Below are positions 16,008 through 22,383 of a stretch of DNA of 23,956 nt, one piece after another. Position numbers and translations under genes: made by a program. How positions within the stretch are numbered: the stretch's first letter is position 1; each line of letters opens with the position of its first letter. The notes under the pieces are model-generated. The model saw nothing but the letters and a program-made list of their open reading frames with translations. It ran no database searches and was not told the DNA's origin. Location: contig CAZLLV010000114.1 in assembly GCA_964560325.1 (NCBI GenBank), positions 1-23,956 of the forward strand. Direction: 5' to 3'. This DNA comes from CAZLLV01 sp964560325. Its GTDB lineage: Bacteria > Acidobacteriota > Thermoanaerobaculia > Multivoradales > DATKCC01.

Positions 16008-16684
16008 CAGGATCCGCCCCCCAGAACCCAGGCGACCGCTCGGCGGGCGAGCTCCGGGCCGCTCTCGATCACCAGCTTCTCCTTGATGTTCTCGCGGTAG
16101 GTCTCGACGGTCTTGAAGGCGATGCTCAGCCGTTCGGCGATCTCGCGGGTGCCGAGGCCGCGGCCGATCAGGTCGAAGACCTCGAGCTCCCGGTTCGAGA
16201 GCGTGGCGATCGGGTCGGGCGGACCCTCGCGGAGATTCCGCCCCCCCTCCTCGAGCTTCGCCGCGAAGCGCGGGGAGAGGTACCGCTCGCCGGCGAGCAC
16301 CGCCCGCACCGCGGTCACCAGGTCGTCGGGGGCCTCCCGCTTGCCGATGTAGCCGCGGGCGCCGGCCCGCAACGACCGCTCGGCGAACAGCGTCTCGTCG
16401 TGCATCGAGCAGACGAGGACCAGCACCTTCGGGCAGAGCAGGCCGATCTTCCGGACCAGCTCCAGGCCGCTCTCGCCCCGGAGCGAGATGTCGACCACCG
16501 CCAGGTCGGGCTCCAGGCGCTCGGTGAGCTCCAGCGCCTCGGACACCGAGGCGGCCTCGCCGCAGACGGTGAGGTCGGGTTCGTGGGAGAGGAGCTGCGT
16601 GAAGCCGAGGCGGACGACCGGGTGGTCGTCGACCAGCAGGATGCGTACGGGGCGCGGCGCGGCACCGGCTTCAGCGAATGCCAT
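16007..16684 (-). CDS. NarL/LuxR-type response regulator (downstream cassette)
   Basis: A 225-residue two-domain regulator. The receiver domain (about 12-130) has the acidic pair Asp19-Asp20 in LLVDDHPVVR, phospho-acceptor Asp65 in LAVVDISL, Ser93 and Lys114 in GYIGKREAP, so it should be phosphorylatable. The C-terminal GerE/LuxR helix-turn-helix (about 160-220) begins LSNRELEVFDLIGRG, followed by GTREIAERLSIAFKTVETY. ATG 16684 is chosen over an in-frame ATG eight codons earlier because it has an excellent GAGGAGG site. It overlaps the kinase gene upstream by 14 bases and its TGA shares a base with the ATG of the CheB-CheR fusion. Its likely partner is the HisKA_3 kinase encoded just before it. 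It is a DNA-binding transcription regulator whose targets are unknown. Confidence 0.94.
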   Translation of the reverse strand: MAFAEAGAAPRPVRILLVDDHPVVRLGFTQLLSHEPDLTVCGEAASVSEALELTERLEPDLAVVDISLRGESGLELVRKIGLLCPKVLVLVCSMHDETLFAERSLRAGARGYIGKREAPDDLVTAVRAVLAGERYLSPRFAAKLEEGGRNLREGPPDPIATLSNRELEVFDLIGRGLGTREIAERLSIAFKTVETYRENIKEKLVIESGPELARRAVAWVLGGGS

Positions 16685-18539
16685 CGGGAGCCTCCTCGAG
16701 AATGACACAGCGGACGCGCGTCCCCCCTCCGTCCCCGGGCTCGATCGTCAGCTCGCCGCCGACCAGCGCGGCGCGGTCCCTCATGATCGCGAGCCCCAGC
16801 CCTTCGGTCCACGCCCCGTCCTCCGGGAAGCCCTCGCCGTCGTCCGCGACTTCGAGCACGATCGAGCCGTCCTCGCGGAAGATGCGGACCTCGATCGACT
16901 CGGGCCGAGCGTGGAGCAGGGCGTTGTTCATCGCCTCGCGGGCGATCCGGTAGAGGCTGGTCGCCAGCCGCTCGTCGGTCACGTCGAGCGGGTCGATCCC
17001 CAGGCGGCACGCGACGCCGTAGGAGCCGCAGACATCGTCGACCAGCTCCCGGAGCGCCGACTCGAGGCCGCGCTCGTGCATCCGCACCGGCATCAGCCCC
17101 TTCGCCAGGCGCTTGACCTGCTCCCGGGCGGCTCGGAAGTGCACGACGAGCTGGCCACTCAGCTCGCGCTCGGGCCGTCCGGCTTCGACGAGCTTCTGGT
17201 GGAGGGTCCGCGCCAGCCCGGCGAGGCCGGTCACCTGCTGGCCCAGCCCCTCGTGCAGCTCCTCGCCCAGCCGCTGGTGCTCCTGCTCCATGACCTCCGC
17301 GAGCCGCCGCTCGGCGCGCGCCCGCTCGACCACCCGGCCGAGCTGGGTGCCGATGTTGGCCATGATGGCGAGCAGCGTCTCGTCGGGGTCGACCGGGTCC
17401 TCGGAGAAGCACTCCATCACCGCCACCACCTCCTGCCGGGCGAGCACCGGGAAGGCGACGCCGGCGACGATGCCCGCCTCGCGCAGGCCCACGACCCGCG
17501 GATCGCGCTCGGAGTCCGGGCCGCCGGTCCAGCGCGCCTCGCCGCTCGCGAGCACCTGCCCCGGAAGGCCCTCGCTCGAGGCGAGGGACGCGTCGCCGAG
17601 GTGCTCCCGGCCGGCCGCCGCCATCGCCTCCGCGCCCTCGTGCACGTACCAGACCTCCCCCGGTACGAGGTCGCCTCCCGCGCCCATCCGGTAGACGTGC
17701 CCGAGGACCCAGCCGTTGAAGTCGCACACCCGGGCGAGCGCGTCTTCGAAGGCGCGCTCGGGGGAGTCGGCGGTGTTGGCGATCGTCGCCACGTCCTGGA
17801 GCAAGCGGACGTGGGCCGTGCGCTCTTCGACCCGGTGCTCGAGGTCGGCGTTGAGCTCGGTCAGCTTCTGCTCGACCCGCTTCTGCGCCGTGACGTCGAA
17901 GTAGGTCACGACCACGCCGGCGATCCGGTCCCCCTCGGCGCGATACGGGAGGATCCGGCGCAGGTACCAGCGGCCGCCTTCGCCGGTGACCTCCGCCTCG
18001 CGCGGCGCCAGGAACCTGAACACGGCCCGCGCCTCCTCGAGGAGCCTCTCGTCGCGCAGCCTGGGCTGGAAATCCGAGAGCGGACGGCCGATGTCGCGCG
18101 CCAGCAGGTTGAACATCGCCCCGACCGCCGGCGTGAACATGCGGATGCGCAGCTCGGGGTCGAGGAAGACCGTCGCGACGTCGGTGCTGGCGAGGAGGTT
18201 GCGCAGGTCGGCGGTGACGGTTTCGAGCTGCTCGACCTTCGCGGAGAGCTGCCGATTCGACTCGACCAGCTCCTCGTTGAGAACCCGCAGCTCTTCCTGC
18301 GTGACGTCGAGCTCTTCGTTGGCCGCGCGGAGCTCCTCGTTCGCGGTCAGCAGCTCCTCGTTCGAGGTCGCGAGCTCCTCGACCTTCGTGCGCAGCGTCG
18401 ACCGCGCCTCGGCCAGGTCCCGCTCGAGGTCGTCGCGGGAGCGCGGCGCGGTCGCCCGGTTCGCAAACCGCCGCCCTTCTGGAGAATCCGCAGTCATGGC
18501 ATTGCGAGCCGCCGGGACGGAAGGCCCCCTCGAGCCCAT
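16671..18539 (-). CDS. Soluble sensor histidine kinase: coiled coil-PAS-GAF-HisKA_3-HATPase
   Basis: A 622-residue cytosolic kinase. Residues about 35-115 are a coiled coil with six heptads (SNEELLT, ANEELRA and so on); 115-225 are a PAS domain (STDVATVFLDPELRI to VVVTYFDVTAQKR); 245-400 are a GAF domain (NGWVLGHVYRMGAGG, then GIVAGVAFPVLARQEVVAVM). HisKA_3 follows with phospho-acceptor His429 in GEELHEGLGQQVTGL, then the ATPase with N box AREAMNNALLHA, VADDGEGFPE and GLGLAIMRDRAALVGG. All kinase boxes are intact; the residue after the His is Glu-Gly rather than the more usual Asp. An alternative ATG is at 18497; neither start has a strong ribosome site. Coiled coil and PAS closely resemble the C-terminus of the CheB-CheR fusion, and GAF plus kinase resemble the upstream cassette kinase. 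No membrane segment. Ligand unknown; likely phosphorylates the regulator overlapping its 3' end. Confidence 0.93.
   Translation of the reverse strand: MGSRGPSVPAARNAMTADSPEGRRFANRATAPRSRDDLERDLAEARSTLRTKVEELATSNEELLTANEELRAANEELDVTQEELRVLNEELVESNRQLSAKVEQLETVTADLRNLLASTDVATVFLDPELRIRMFTPAVGAMFNLLARDIGRPLSDFQPRLRDERLLEEARAVFRFLAPREAEVTGEGGRWYLRRILPYRAEGDRIAGVVVTYFDVTAQKRVEQKLTELNADLEHRVEERTAHVRLLQDVATIANTADSPERAFEDALARVCDFNGWVLGHVYRMGAGGDLVPGEVWYVHEGAEAMAAAGREHLGDASLASSEGLPGQVLASGEARWTGGPDSERDPRVVGLREAGIVAGVAFPVLARQEVVAVMECFSEDPVDPDETLLAIMANIGTQLGRVVERARAERRLAEVMEQEHQRLGEELHEGLGQQVTGLAGLARTLHQKLVEAGRPERELSGQLVVHFRAAREQVKRLAKGLMPVRMHERGLESALRELVDDVCGSYGVACRLGIDPLDVTDERLATSLYRIAREAMNNALLHARPESIEVRIFREDGSIVLEVADDGEGFPEDGAWTEGLGLAIMRDRAALVGGELTIEPGDGGGTRVRCVILEEAPDGIR
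18240..18365 (-). repeat. Six heptad repeats (NEEL type) in the PAS-GAF kinase coiled coil
   Basis: This stretch encodes 42 residues in six seven-residue units: SNEELLT, ANEELRA, ANEELDV, TQEELRV, LNEELVE and SNRQLSA. The register and the distance to the following PAS domain match those in the CheB-CheR fusion (13788-13913), which could allow mixed coiled coils. Confidence 0.85.
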
Positions 18540-18561
18540 GCACGCTGGCGCGGAGCTCCCC

Positions 18562-18578
18562 CCGAAGCTCGTCTTCGG
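18562..18578 (-). other. Inverted repeat between the two downstream-cassette kinase genes
   Basis: CCGAAG and CTTCGG form a perfect 6-bp stem with a 5-base loop in the 69-base gap between the HEIRN kinase stop and the PAS-GAF kinase start. No T-run follows on the minus strand, so it is not a standard terminator. It could be an mRNA stability or processing element, or chance. Confidence 0.3.
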
Positions 18579-18608
18579 CAGCTTAGCAGGATGCTCGTCC
18601 GCAGAGGA

Positions 18609-19544
18609 TCAGTGGCCGCCGCGGGCGACCGTCGCCGAACGCACCGGGGTCGCGGGACGCGCGGAACGGCCGGCCACCCCGGTCGCCGTGCAGGTGAAGT
18701 AGACACCGGTCCCTTCGGACTCCCGGCTCTCGACCCAGACCCGGCCGCCGCTGCGCTCGACCGCCTGGCGCACGATCACGAGCCCCAGGCCCCGCCGCGC
18801 GGGCGTGCCGTCGTCGTCCGGAGGCGGCTCCTCGAAGAGGTTCGGGAGCCGGTCGGCCGGAATGCCGAGACCGTTGTCGACCACCGCGCATCGGAGGCTC
18901 GAATGCCGCCCGTCGTGTGCATCGCCGCCGTCATCCCCGGCCGTGCACGCCTGAATGCGCACCCAACGCGAGCTCTTGCCCGGGTCGGGGTGCCGCAAGG
19001 CGTTCGACAGGAGGTTCGCCAGGATCAGCTCGAGCCGCGCGGCGTCGACCTCCACGTCGGGCACCTCCCCGTCGGCTTCGAGCCGGACTCCCCGCTCCTC
19101 GGCCAGCACCCGGTAGGTGGAGATCAGGTCGTCGATCACCGTGCGGAGCGGGACACCCCCGCCGTACGCGGTCGGCCTGGGAGCGGCGGCACAGCGCAGG
19201 TCCTCGGCCATCGCCTCGAGGTGCTGGAAGGAGCGGCGCACCGGATCGAGCGCCGAGCGCACGCGGGAGTCGCCGGAGAGCAGCGAGGCGCGCTCGATCG
19301 AGAGCTCCACGATGTTCAGCCGGTTGCGGATCTCGTGGCCGAAGTGCCGTCCCAGGCGCTCGACGTCGTCCCGCTGCACCCACTCGACCGCGCTCCGGCG
19401 CCGGGCGCGGCGGTCGCGGCACTCCTCGAGCTCGCCGCACAGCTCGGGCACGACGGCGAGGCAGCGCGCGATCTCGTCCCGCGAGGCCTCGGCACGCCGC
19501 GCGCGCTGCCAGAGGGTCATGGAGCGGCGGATCAGCTCCTGCAT
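18609..19544 (-). CDS. Soluble HEIRN-type sensor histidine kinase
   Basis: A 311-residue kinase without membrane segments. An N-terminal helical stretch (about 1-60, rich in Arg and Glu) leads to the phospho-acceptor box LGRHFGHEIRNRLNIVEL with His70. The ATPase domain spans about 130-295 with N box LANLLSNALRH, VVDNGLGIPAD and GLGLVIVRQAVERSGGRVWV. The His box is of the ordinary HisKA kind (HE-x-RN), unlike the HisKA_3 boxes of the other two kinases here, so it is not a paralogue of them. ATG 19544 has a very strong GGGAGGGGG site and overlaps the 3' end of the small-protein gene by 13 bases, so translation of the two is probably coupled. No sensor domain is recognised; its input may come from the small protein. 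No regulator gene is obviously dedicated to it. Confidence 0.9.
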   Translation of the reverse strand: MQELIRRSMTLWQRARRAEASRDEIARCLAVVPELCGELEECRDRRARRRSAVEWVQRDDVERLGRHFGHEIRNRLNIVELSIERASLLSGDSRVRSALDPVRRSFQHLEAMAEDLRCAAAPRPTAYGGGVPLRTVIDDLISTYRVLAEERGVRLEADGEVPDVEVDAARLELILANLLSNALRHPDPGKSSRWVRIQACTAGDDGGDAHDGRHSSLRCAVVDNGLGIPADRLPNLFEEPPPDDDGTPARRGLGLVIVRQAVERSGGRVWVESRESEGTGVYFTCTATGVAGRSARPATPVRSATVARGGH

Positions 19545-19858
19545 CGATCCCCCTCCCGCCCGTCCGTCTCCGAAACGAACGACGGAGGCCGCGAACCGTC
19601 GCCCCGGACCCGGGGGAGGGCATCGCCCGCGTCGCCGTCGATGCCTTCGAGGAGCGCCTCGATCTTGCGGCAGTCGCTCGGATAGGCCCACGAGCGGGCG
19701 TGACGCAGGGTCAGAATGAGCTCGGCGATCCTGCCGCCGCGCAGGCTGCGGGCGAGCCGGCAGGGGTCGACGCCGAGCCGCCCGGCGGATTCCGCCAGGG
19801 CCTGGCGAGAGAGCTCTGCCAGCACGCTGTCCGAAAGAGGAGAAACGTCATTTTTCAT
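19532..19858 (-). CDS. Small uncharacterised protein A (PxRLARxLxxGRxAxL family), coupled to HEIRN kinase
   Basis: A 108-residue protein of no family I recognise. The start at ATG 19858 (MKNDVSPLSD) is chosen because it has AAAGGA upstream and because the homology with small protein B begins just after it. Residues 10-75 look all-helical: a first helix (VLAELSRQALAESAGRL), the motif Pro32-x-Arg-Leu-Ala-Arg-x-Leu-x-x-Gly-Arg-Ile-Ala-Glu-Leu47, then two more helices. The tail from about 80 is Arg/Asp/Gly-rich and probably disordered; part of it overlaps the kinase gene. Compared by eye with the 82-residue protein at 22019-22267, about 25 of 70 columns are identical with no gaps. Both sit at the head of a kinase-regulator cassette. 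No signal peptide, membrane helix, His-box or receiver signature is visible. A kinase-binding adaptor or a repressor-like helical protein are both possible. Confidence 0.8.
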   Translation of the reverse strand: MKNDVSPLSDSVLAELSRQALAESAGRLGVDPCRLARSLRGGRIAELILTLRHARSWAYPSDCRKIEALLEGIDGDAGDALPRVRGDGSRPPSFVSETDGREGDRCRS

Positions 19859-19998
19859 CGAGTTACCGTCCTTTGTAGAGGGCGGGTCTGTACCGCGATC
19901 GAGACACAGAGTGACACGCCGATACATACTTGCGCAATCGGGAAAAGCCCTAGGACGGCGCCGCACGAGAGCCAGGGCTGAGAGCCCTCGATCCGATC
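19859..19998 (-). promoter_or_regulatory. Intergenic region upstream of small protein A (probable promoter region)
   Basis: These 140 bases lie between the regulator of the upstream cassette and the start of the downstream cassette. They are more AT-rich than the coding sequence around them (for example the minus-strand stretch GCAAGTATGTATCGG near 19920-19935). A promoter here would let the downstream cassette be expressed on its own. No pair of -35 and -10 boxes with normal spacing is convincing, so the call rests on position and composition. Confidence 0.3.
19974..19988 (-). other. Short hairpin just after the upstream-cassette regulator gene
   Basis: AGGGCT and AGCCCT form a perfect 6-bp stem with a 3-base loop, 10 bases beyond the stop of the regulator gene. 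There is no T-run, so termination would be weak or factor-dependent. It may partly separate the two cassettes. Confidence 0.3.
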
Positions 19999-20691
19999 TC
20001 AGCCCTGTCGGAGCGACCACTCGACGGCGCGGCGAATCAGCTCGTTGCCGTTGTCGAGGCCGAGCTTGAGCTTGATCTTCTCGCGGTAGCTCTCGACCGT
20101 CTTGACCGACAGCTCGAGACGTCGCGCGATCTCGCCGGTCGGGGCGCCGCGGCCGATCAGCGCGAAGACCTGGAGCTCGCGGTCCGAGAGGTCGAGCTCC
20201 GACGGGGGGAAGGTGGGGACCGCCGGGTCGCCGCCGCGGCGCTCCCAGCGCTCGCGGATCGAGGCCGAGAGCCAGGTGCCACCGGAGAGGATCTCGCGGA
20301 TCGCGCGGATCAGCTCGTCGGCCGGCTCCTGCTTGTTGAGGAAGCCGCGGGCACCGGCGCGCAGAGCCCGCTCGGCGAACAGCAGCTCGTCGTGGACGGA
20401 GACGACCAGGATCGGGAGCGCCGGGCTTCGGTCGAGGAGCTCGCGGACGAGATCGAGGCCGCAGCCGTCGGGGAGCATGACGTCGACCACCGCCAGGTCG
20501 GGCGGGCCGGCGGGATCCTCCAGGGCGGCGGCGAGCGCGGCGAGCGCGTCCTCCACGCCGGACGCTTCGGCGCAGACTTCGAGGCCGGGCTCGCTCGACA
20601 GGAGCTGCGAGAGCCCGGCGCGGACCACCGGGTGGTCGTCGACCACGAGCACGCGCGCCCTGGGCTGCGGCGAGGCGGCCTCAGGCGGCAT
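19999..20691 (-). CDS. NarL/LuxR-type response regulator (upstream cassette)
   Basis: A 230-residue regulator. The receiver domain has Asp18-Asp19 in VLVVDDHPVVR, phospho-acceptor Asp70 in LAVVDVMLPDG, Ser98 and Lys120 in GFLNKQEPA. The C-terminal LuxR-type helix-turn-helix starts LSDRELQVFALIGRG and continues TGEIARRLELSVKTVESY. ATG 20691 follows GAGGG and lies 11 bases inside the 3' end of the kinase gene, so the pair is coupled. It resembles the regulator at 16007-16684 across its whole length (for example HDExLFAERxLRAGARG in both), which points to duplication of a kinase-regulator unit. The recognition helices differ (LSVKTVESY against IAFKTVETY), so the DNA targets may overlap but need not be the same. 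Confidence 0.95.
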   Translation of the reverse strand: MPPEAASPQPRARVLVVDDHPVVRAGLSQLLSSEPGLEVCAEASGVEDALAALAAALEDPAGPPDLAVVDVMLPDGCGLDLVRELLDRSPALPILVVSVHDELLFAERALRAGARGFLNKQEPADELIRAIREILSGGTWLSASIRERWERRGGDPAVPTFPPSELDLSDRELQVFALIGRGAPTGEIARRLELSVKTVESYREKIKLKLGLDNGNELIRRAVEWSLRQG

Positions 20692-21928
20692 CGAGACCCT
20701 CGACCGGAACCGCGCAGACGACCCGCGTGCCGCCGCCCGGCACCGAGTCGACCGACAGGTCGCCGTTCATCAGGCTCGCCCGGTGACGCATGATCCGCAG
20801 GCCCAGCCCCTCGCGCCGCTGCTCGCTCTGATCGAGGCCCACGCCGTCGTCCTCGACCTCGACCACCAGCCGGCCGCCCTCCTGGCGGAAGCGGACGGCG
20901 GCGCGGGTGGCGTGGCCGTGGAGGGCGGCGTTGTTGAGCGCCTCGCGAACCACCCGGTAGATCCCCGTCGCGGTCTCCGCCGGGATGGCCAGGCCGGCGA
21001 AGGGCGAGAGCTCGCAGTCGAGGCCGCGCGGAGCGCAGACGTCGGTGAAGAGCTCCTGGAGCGCGTCGACCAGGCCCCCGCTGTCGACCCGGACCGGCAG
21101 CAGCCCCTTCGACAGGCTGCGGACCTGAGAGCGGACCTCTTCGGCCTCCTCGGCCAGGCGCGCGGCGAGCTCCCGCGGGTCGCCCTCTCCGGAGTCGAGC
21201 TTGCGGCGCAGGCTCTCGGCGAGCAGCGAGAGCCCGGCGACCTGCTGCCCGAGCCCTTCGTGCAGCTCCTCGCCCAAGAGCTGCTGCTCCTGGACCGCCA
21301 GCTCGAGCAGCCGCCGGGCGGCGCGCGCCCGCTCGATCGCCCGGCCGAGCTGCGCGGCGCCGGTGCCGATCACCTCCAGCAGCTCGGCGCTCGGCTCGAT
21401 CGGCTCGCCCGACAGGAACTCGAGCACGGCGGCCACCTCGTCGCCGATGCGCACCGGGAAGCCGATCGCCGCCCGCAGCCCCTGGGCTCGCAGGTCCCGG
21501 TCCATCGCGTCCGGCTGCTGGTCGAGATCGCCCACCCATGCCGGCTGACCGCTGCGGCAGACCCGGCCGGGCAGCCCATCTTCCGCCGCCCGGGCGCTCT
21601 CGACGACCAGCGCGTGGTAGCGCGACAGCTCCTCGGAGCCGGCTCGCGGGTACCAGACGCCGCTGTCGCGCAGATCGCCGCAGTCGGTCACCCAGTAGAG
21701 GTGGCCGAGACGCCAGCCGCCGCACGTGGCGATCCGCTCGACGGCCGCGTGGAGGATCTCCTCGACCGGCGCGTTCCGGTTGCCGATCTCGGTCAGGTCC
21801 TGGAGCAGGTGGACGAGGCGGGTGCGCTCCTGGAGGGCCACGCGCACCCGGCCGAGCTCGTCCTGGAGCGCGCCGAGGTCGGCGCGGTGGGAGGCCCGCT
21901 CGTCGTGGGGTTCGACTCTCTCGCTCAT
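20681..21928 (-). CDS. Soluble sensor histidine kinase: GAF-HisKA_3-HATPase
   Basis: A 415-residue cytosolic kinase. A short coil leads to a GAF domain (about 45-190: CGGWRLGHLYWVTDCGDL, then GLRAAIGFPVRIGDEVAAVL). HisKA_3 carries His223 in GEELHEGLGQQVAGL, and the ATPase has VREALNNAALHGHA, VEDDGVGLDQ and GLGLRIMRHRASLMNG. From residue 30 onward it matches the PAS-GAF kinase at 16671-18539 closely, but it lacks that protein's coiled coil and PAS domain. The phospho-His segment is nearly identical in the two, so cross-phosphorylation or mixed dimers are conceivable. ATG 21928 has GGAG 11 bases upstream; a possible promoter lies just before it. It overlaps the regulator gene that follows by 11 bases. 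The GAF ligand is not predictable. Confidence 0.95.
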   Translation of the reverse strand: MSERVEPHDERASHRADLGALQDELGRVRVALQERTRLVHLLQDLTEIGNRNAPVEEILHAAVERIATCGGWRLGHLYWVTDCGDLRDSGVWYPRAGSEELSRYHALVVESARAAEDGLPGRVCRSGQPAWVGDLDQQPDAMDRDLRAQGLRAAIGFPVRIGDEVAAVLEFLSGEPIEPSAELLEVIGTGAAQLGRAIERARAARRLLELAVQEQQLLGEELHEGLGQQVAGLSLLAESLRRKLDSGEGDPRELAARLAEEAEEVRSQVRSLSKGLLPVRVDSGGLVDALQELFTDVCAPRGLDCELSPFAGLAIPAETATGIYRVVREALNNAALHGHATRAAVRFRQEGGRLVVEVEDDGVGLDQSEQRREGLGLRIMRHRASLMNGDLSVDSVPGGGTRVVCAVPVEGLDAA

Positions 21929-21964
21929 GCTTCGCAGCTCCGGCTTCGAGGCTTCGGAGCGCCT

Positions 21965-21993
21965 ATCGTAGCGGGAGCCGCCGCGGTTGGCGA
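21965..21993 (-). promoter_or_regulatory. Possible sigma-70-type promoter for the GAF kinase gene
   Basis: On the minus strand TCGCCA (21988-21993) and TACGAT (21965-21970) are separated by exactly 17 bases; each matches the consensus at four of six positions. Transcription would start about 30 bases before the ATG at 21928. It lies in the 90-base gap after small protein B. Prediction only. Confidence 0.3.
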
Positions 21994-22018
21994 CAGGGGG
22001 TGGAACGAACGCTCGGCG

Positions 22019-22267
22019 TCAGAGCCGCCCCGGCTCCGCGCCGAGCGCGGCGAGCAGCTCGTCGATTCGCTGGCGGTCGGCGGCGAGGGCGCGGTGCCGC
22101 AGGTTCGCCAGCTCGAGCACGAGGTCGGCGAGCCGGCCGTCGCCGAGGCCGCGGGCGAGGCGCTCCGGGGGGATGCGGAGGCGCGTCGACGCCTGCTCGA
22201 CCGCGTGGCTGCACAACGCGTCGAGCGACGTGTCGCCGCCCGCCGCCGGATCGTTCTCTCTGGACAC
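22019..22267 (-). CDS. Small uncharacterised protein B (PxRLARxLxxGRxAxL family) ahead of GAF kinase
   Basis: An 82-residue protein starting at GTG 22267, right after a strong GGAGGAGGG site; no ATG start is available, so it is easily missed or called with a false long upstream extension. It appears all-helical: LDALCSHAVEQASTRL, then the motif Pro34-x-Arg-Leu-Ala-Arg-x-Leu-x-x-Gly-Arg-Leu-Ala-Asp-Leu49, then LVLELANLRHRALAADRQ and IDELLAALG. It aligns without gaps with small protein A (19532-19858), sharing the motif and the D-x-x-x-I-x-x-LL segment at the C-terminal side, but it lacks A's long tail. No signal peptide or known enzyme motif is seen. It is followed after 90 bases by the GAF kinase gene. 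Function unknown; its repeated link with kinases suggests a part in signalling. Confidence 0.78.
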   Translation of the reverse strand: MSRENDPAAGGDTSLDALCSHAVEQASTRLRIPPERLARGLGDGRLADLVLELANLRHRALAADRQRIDELLAALGAEPGRL

Positions 22268-22318
22268 AGCTACCCTCCTCCACCTCCGCATTCGCGTTCC
22301 GTCAAACGATGAAACCCG

Positions 22319-22336
22319 GTGAGACGAACGTCTCAC
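22319..22336. repeat. Perfect 18-base inverted repeat (8-bp arms, 2-base centre)
   Basis: GTGAGACG and CGTCTCAC flank AA. It lies 52 bases before the GTG of small protein B and 48 bases after the stop of the molybdoprotein gene. Arm length and tight centre are like operators for dimeric regulators; as RNA it gives a 7-bp stem with a 4-base loop. It is the first of three dyads lying almost end to end. Confidence 0.65.
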
Positions 22337-22354
22337 GCATCCCGCGGCGGATGC
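22337..22354. repeat. Second inverted repeat, abutting the first (6-bp arms, 6-base centre)
   Basis: GCATCC and GGATGC flank CGCGGC. It starts at the base after the first dyad ends and has the same 18-base length, though a different sequence. It could be a second regulator site or a second stem-loop in the 3' part of the molybdoprotein transcript. Confidence 0.5.
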
Positions 22355-22356
22355 AA

Positions 22357-22371
22357 TCGGGGGATCCCCGA
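22357..22371. repeat. Third inverted repeat (6-bp arms, 3-base centre)
   Basis: TCGGGG and CCCCGA flank GAT, two bases after the second dyad and 12 bases after the stop codon of the molybdoprotein gene on the minus strand. A GC-rich stem here could help end or protect that transcript, but no T-run follows. Confidence 0.5.
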
Positions 22372-22383
22372 GGGCGGCAGCGG

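Noticed and set aside
13305..16100. Plus-strand open frame of 931 codons opposite the CheB-CheR gene
   Set aside because: Its Leu/Glu/Val repeats mirror the coiled-coil and Arg-rich codons of the real gene on the other strand.
19974..19988. Intrinsic terminator after the upstream-cassette regulator
   Set aside because: The hairpin is short and no T-run follows, so it is kept only as a hairpin.
13353..22267. A chemotaxis operon
   Set aside because: Only CheB and CheR domains are present, with no CheA, CheW, CheY or receptor; the regulators are DNA-binding NarL types.
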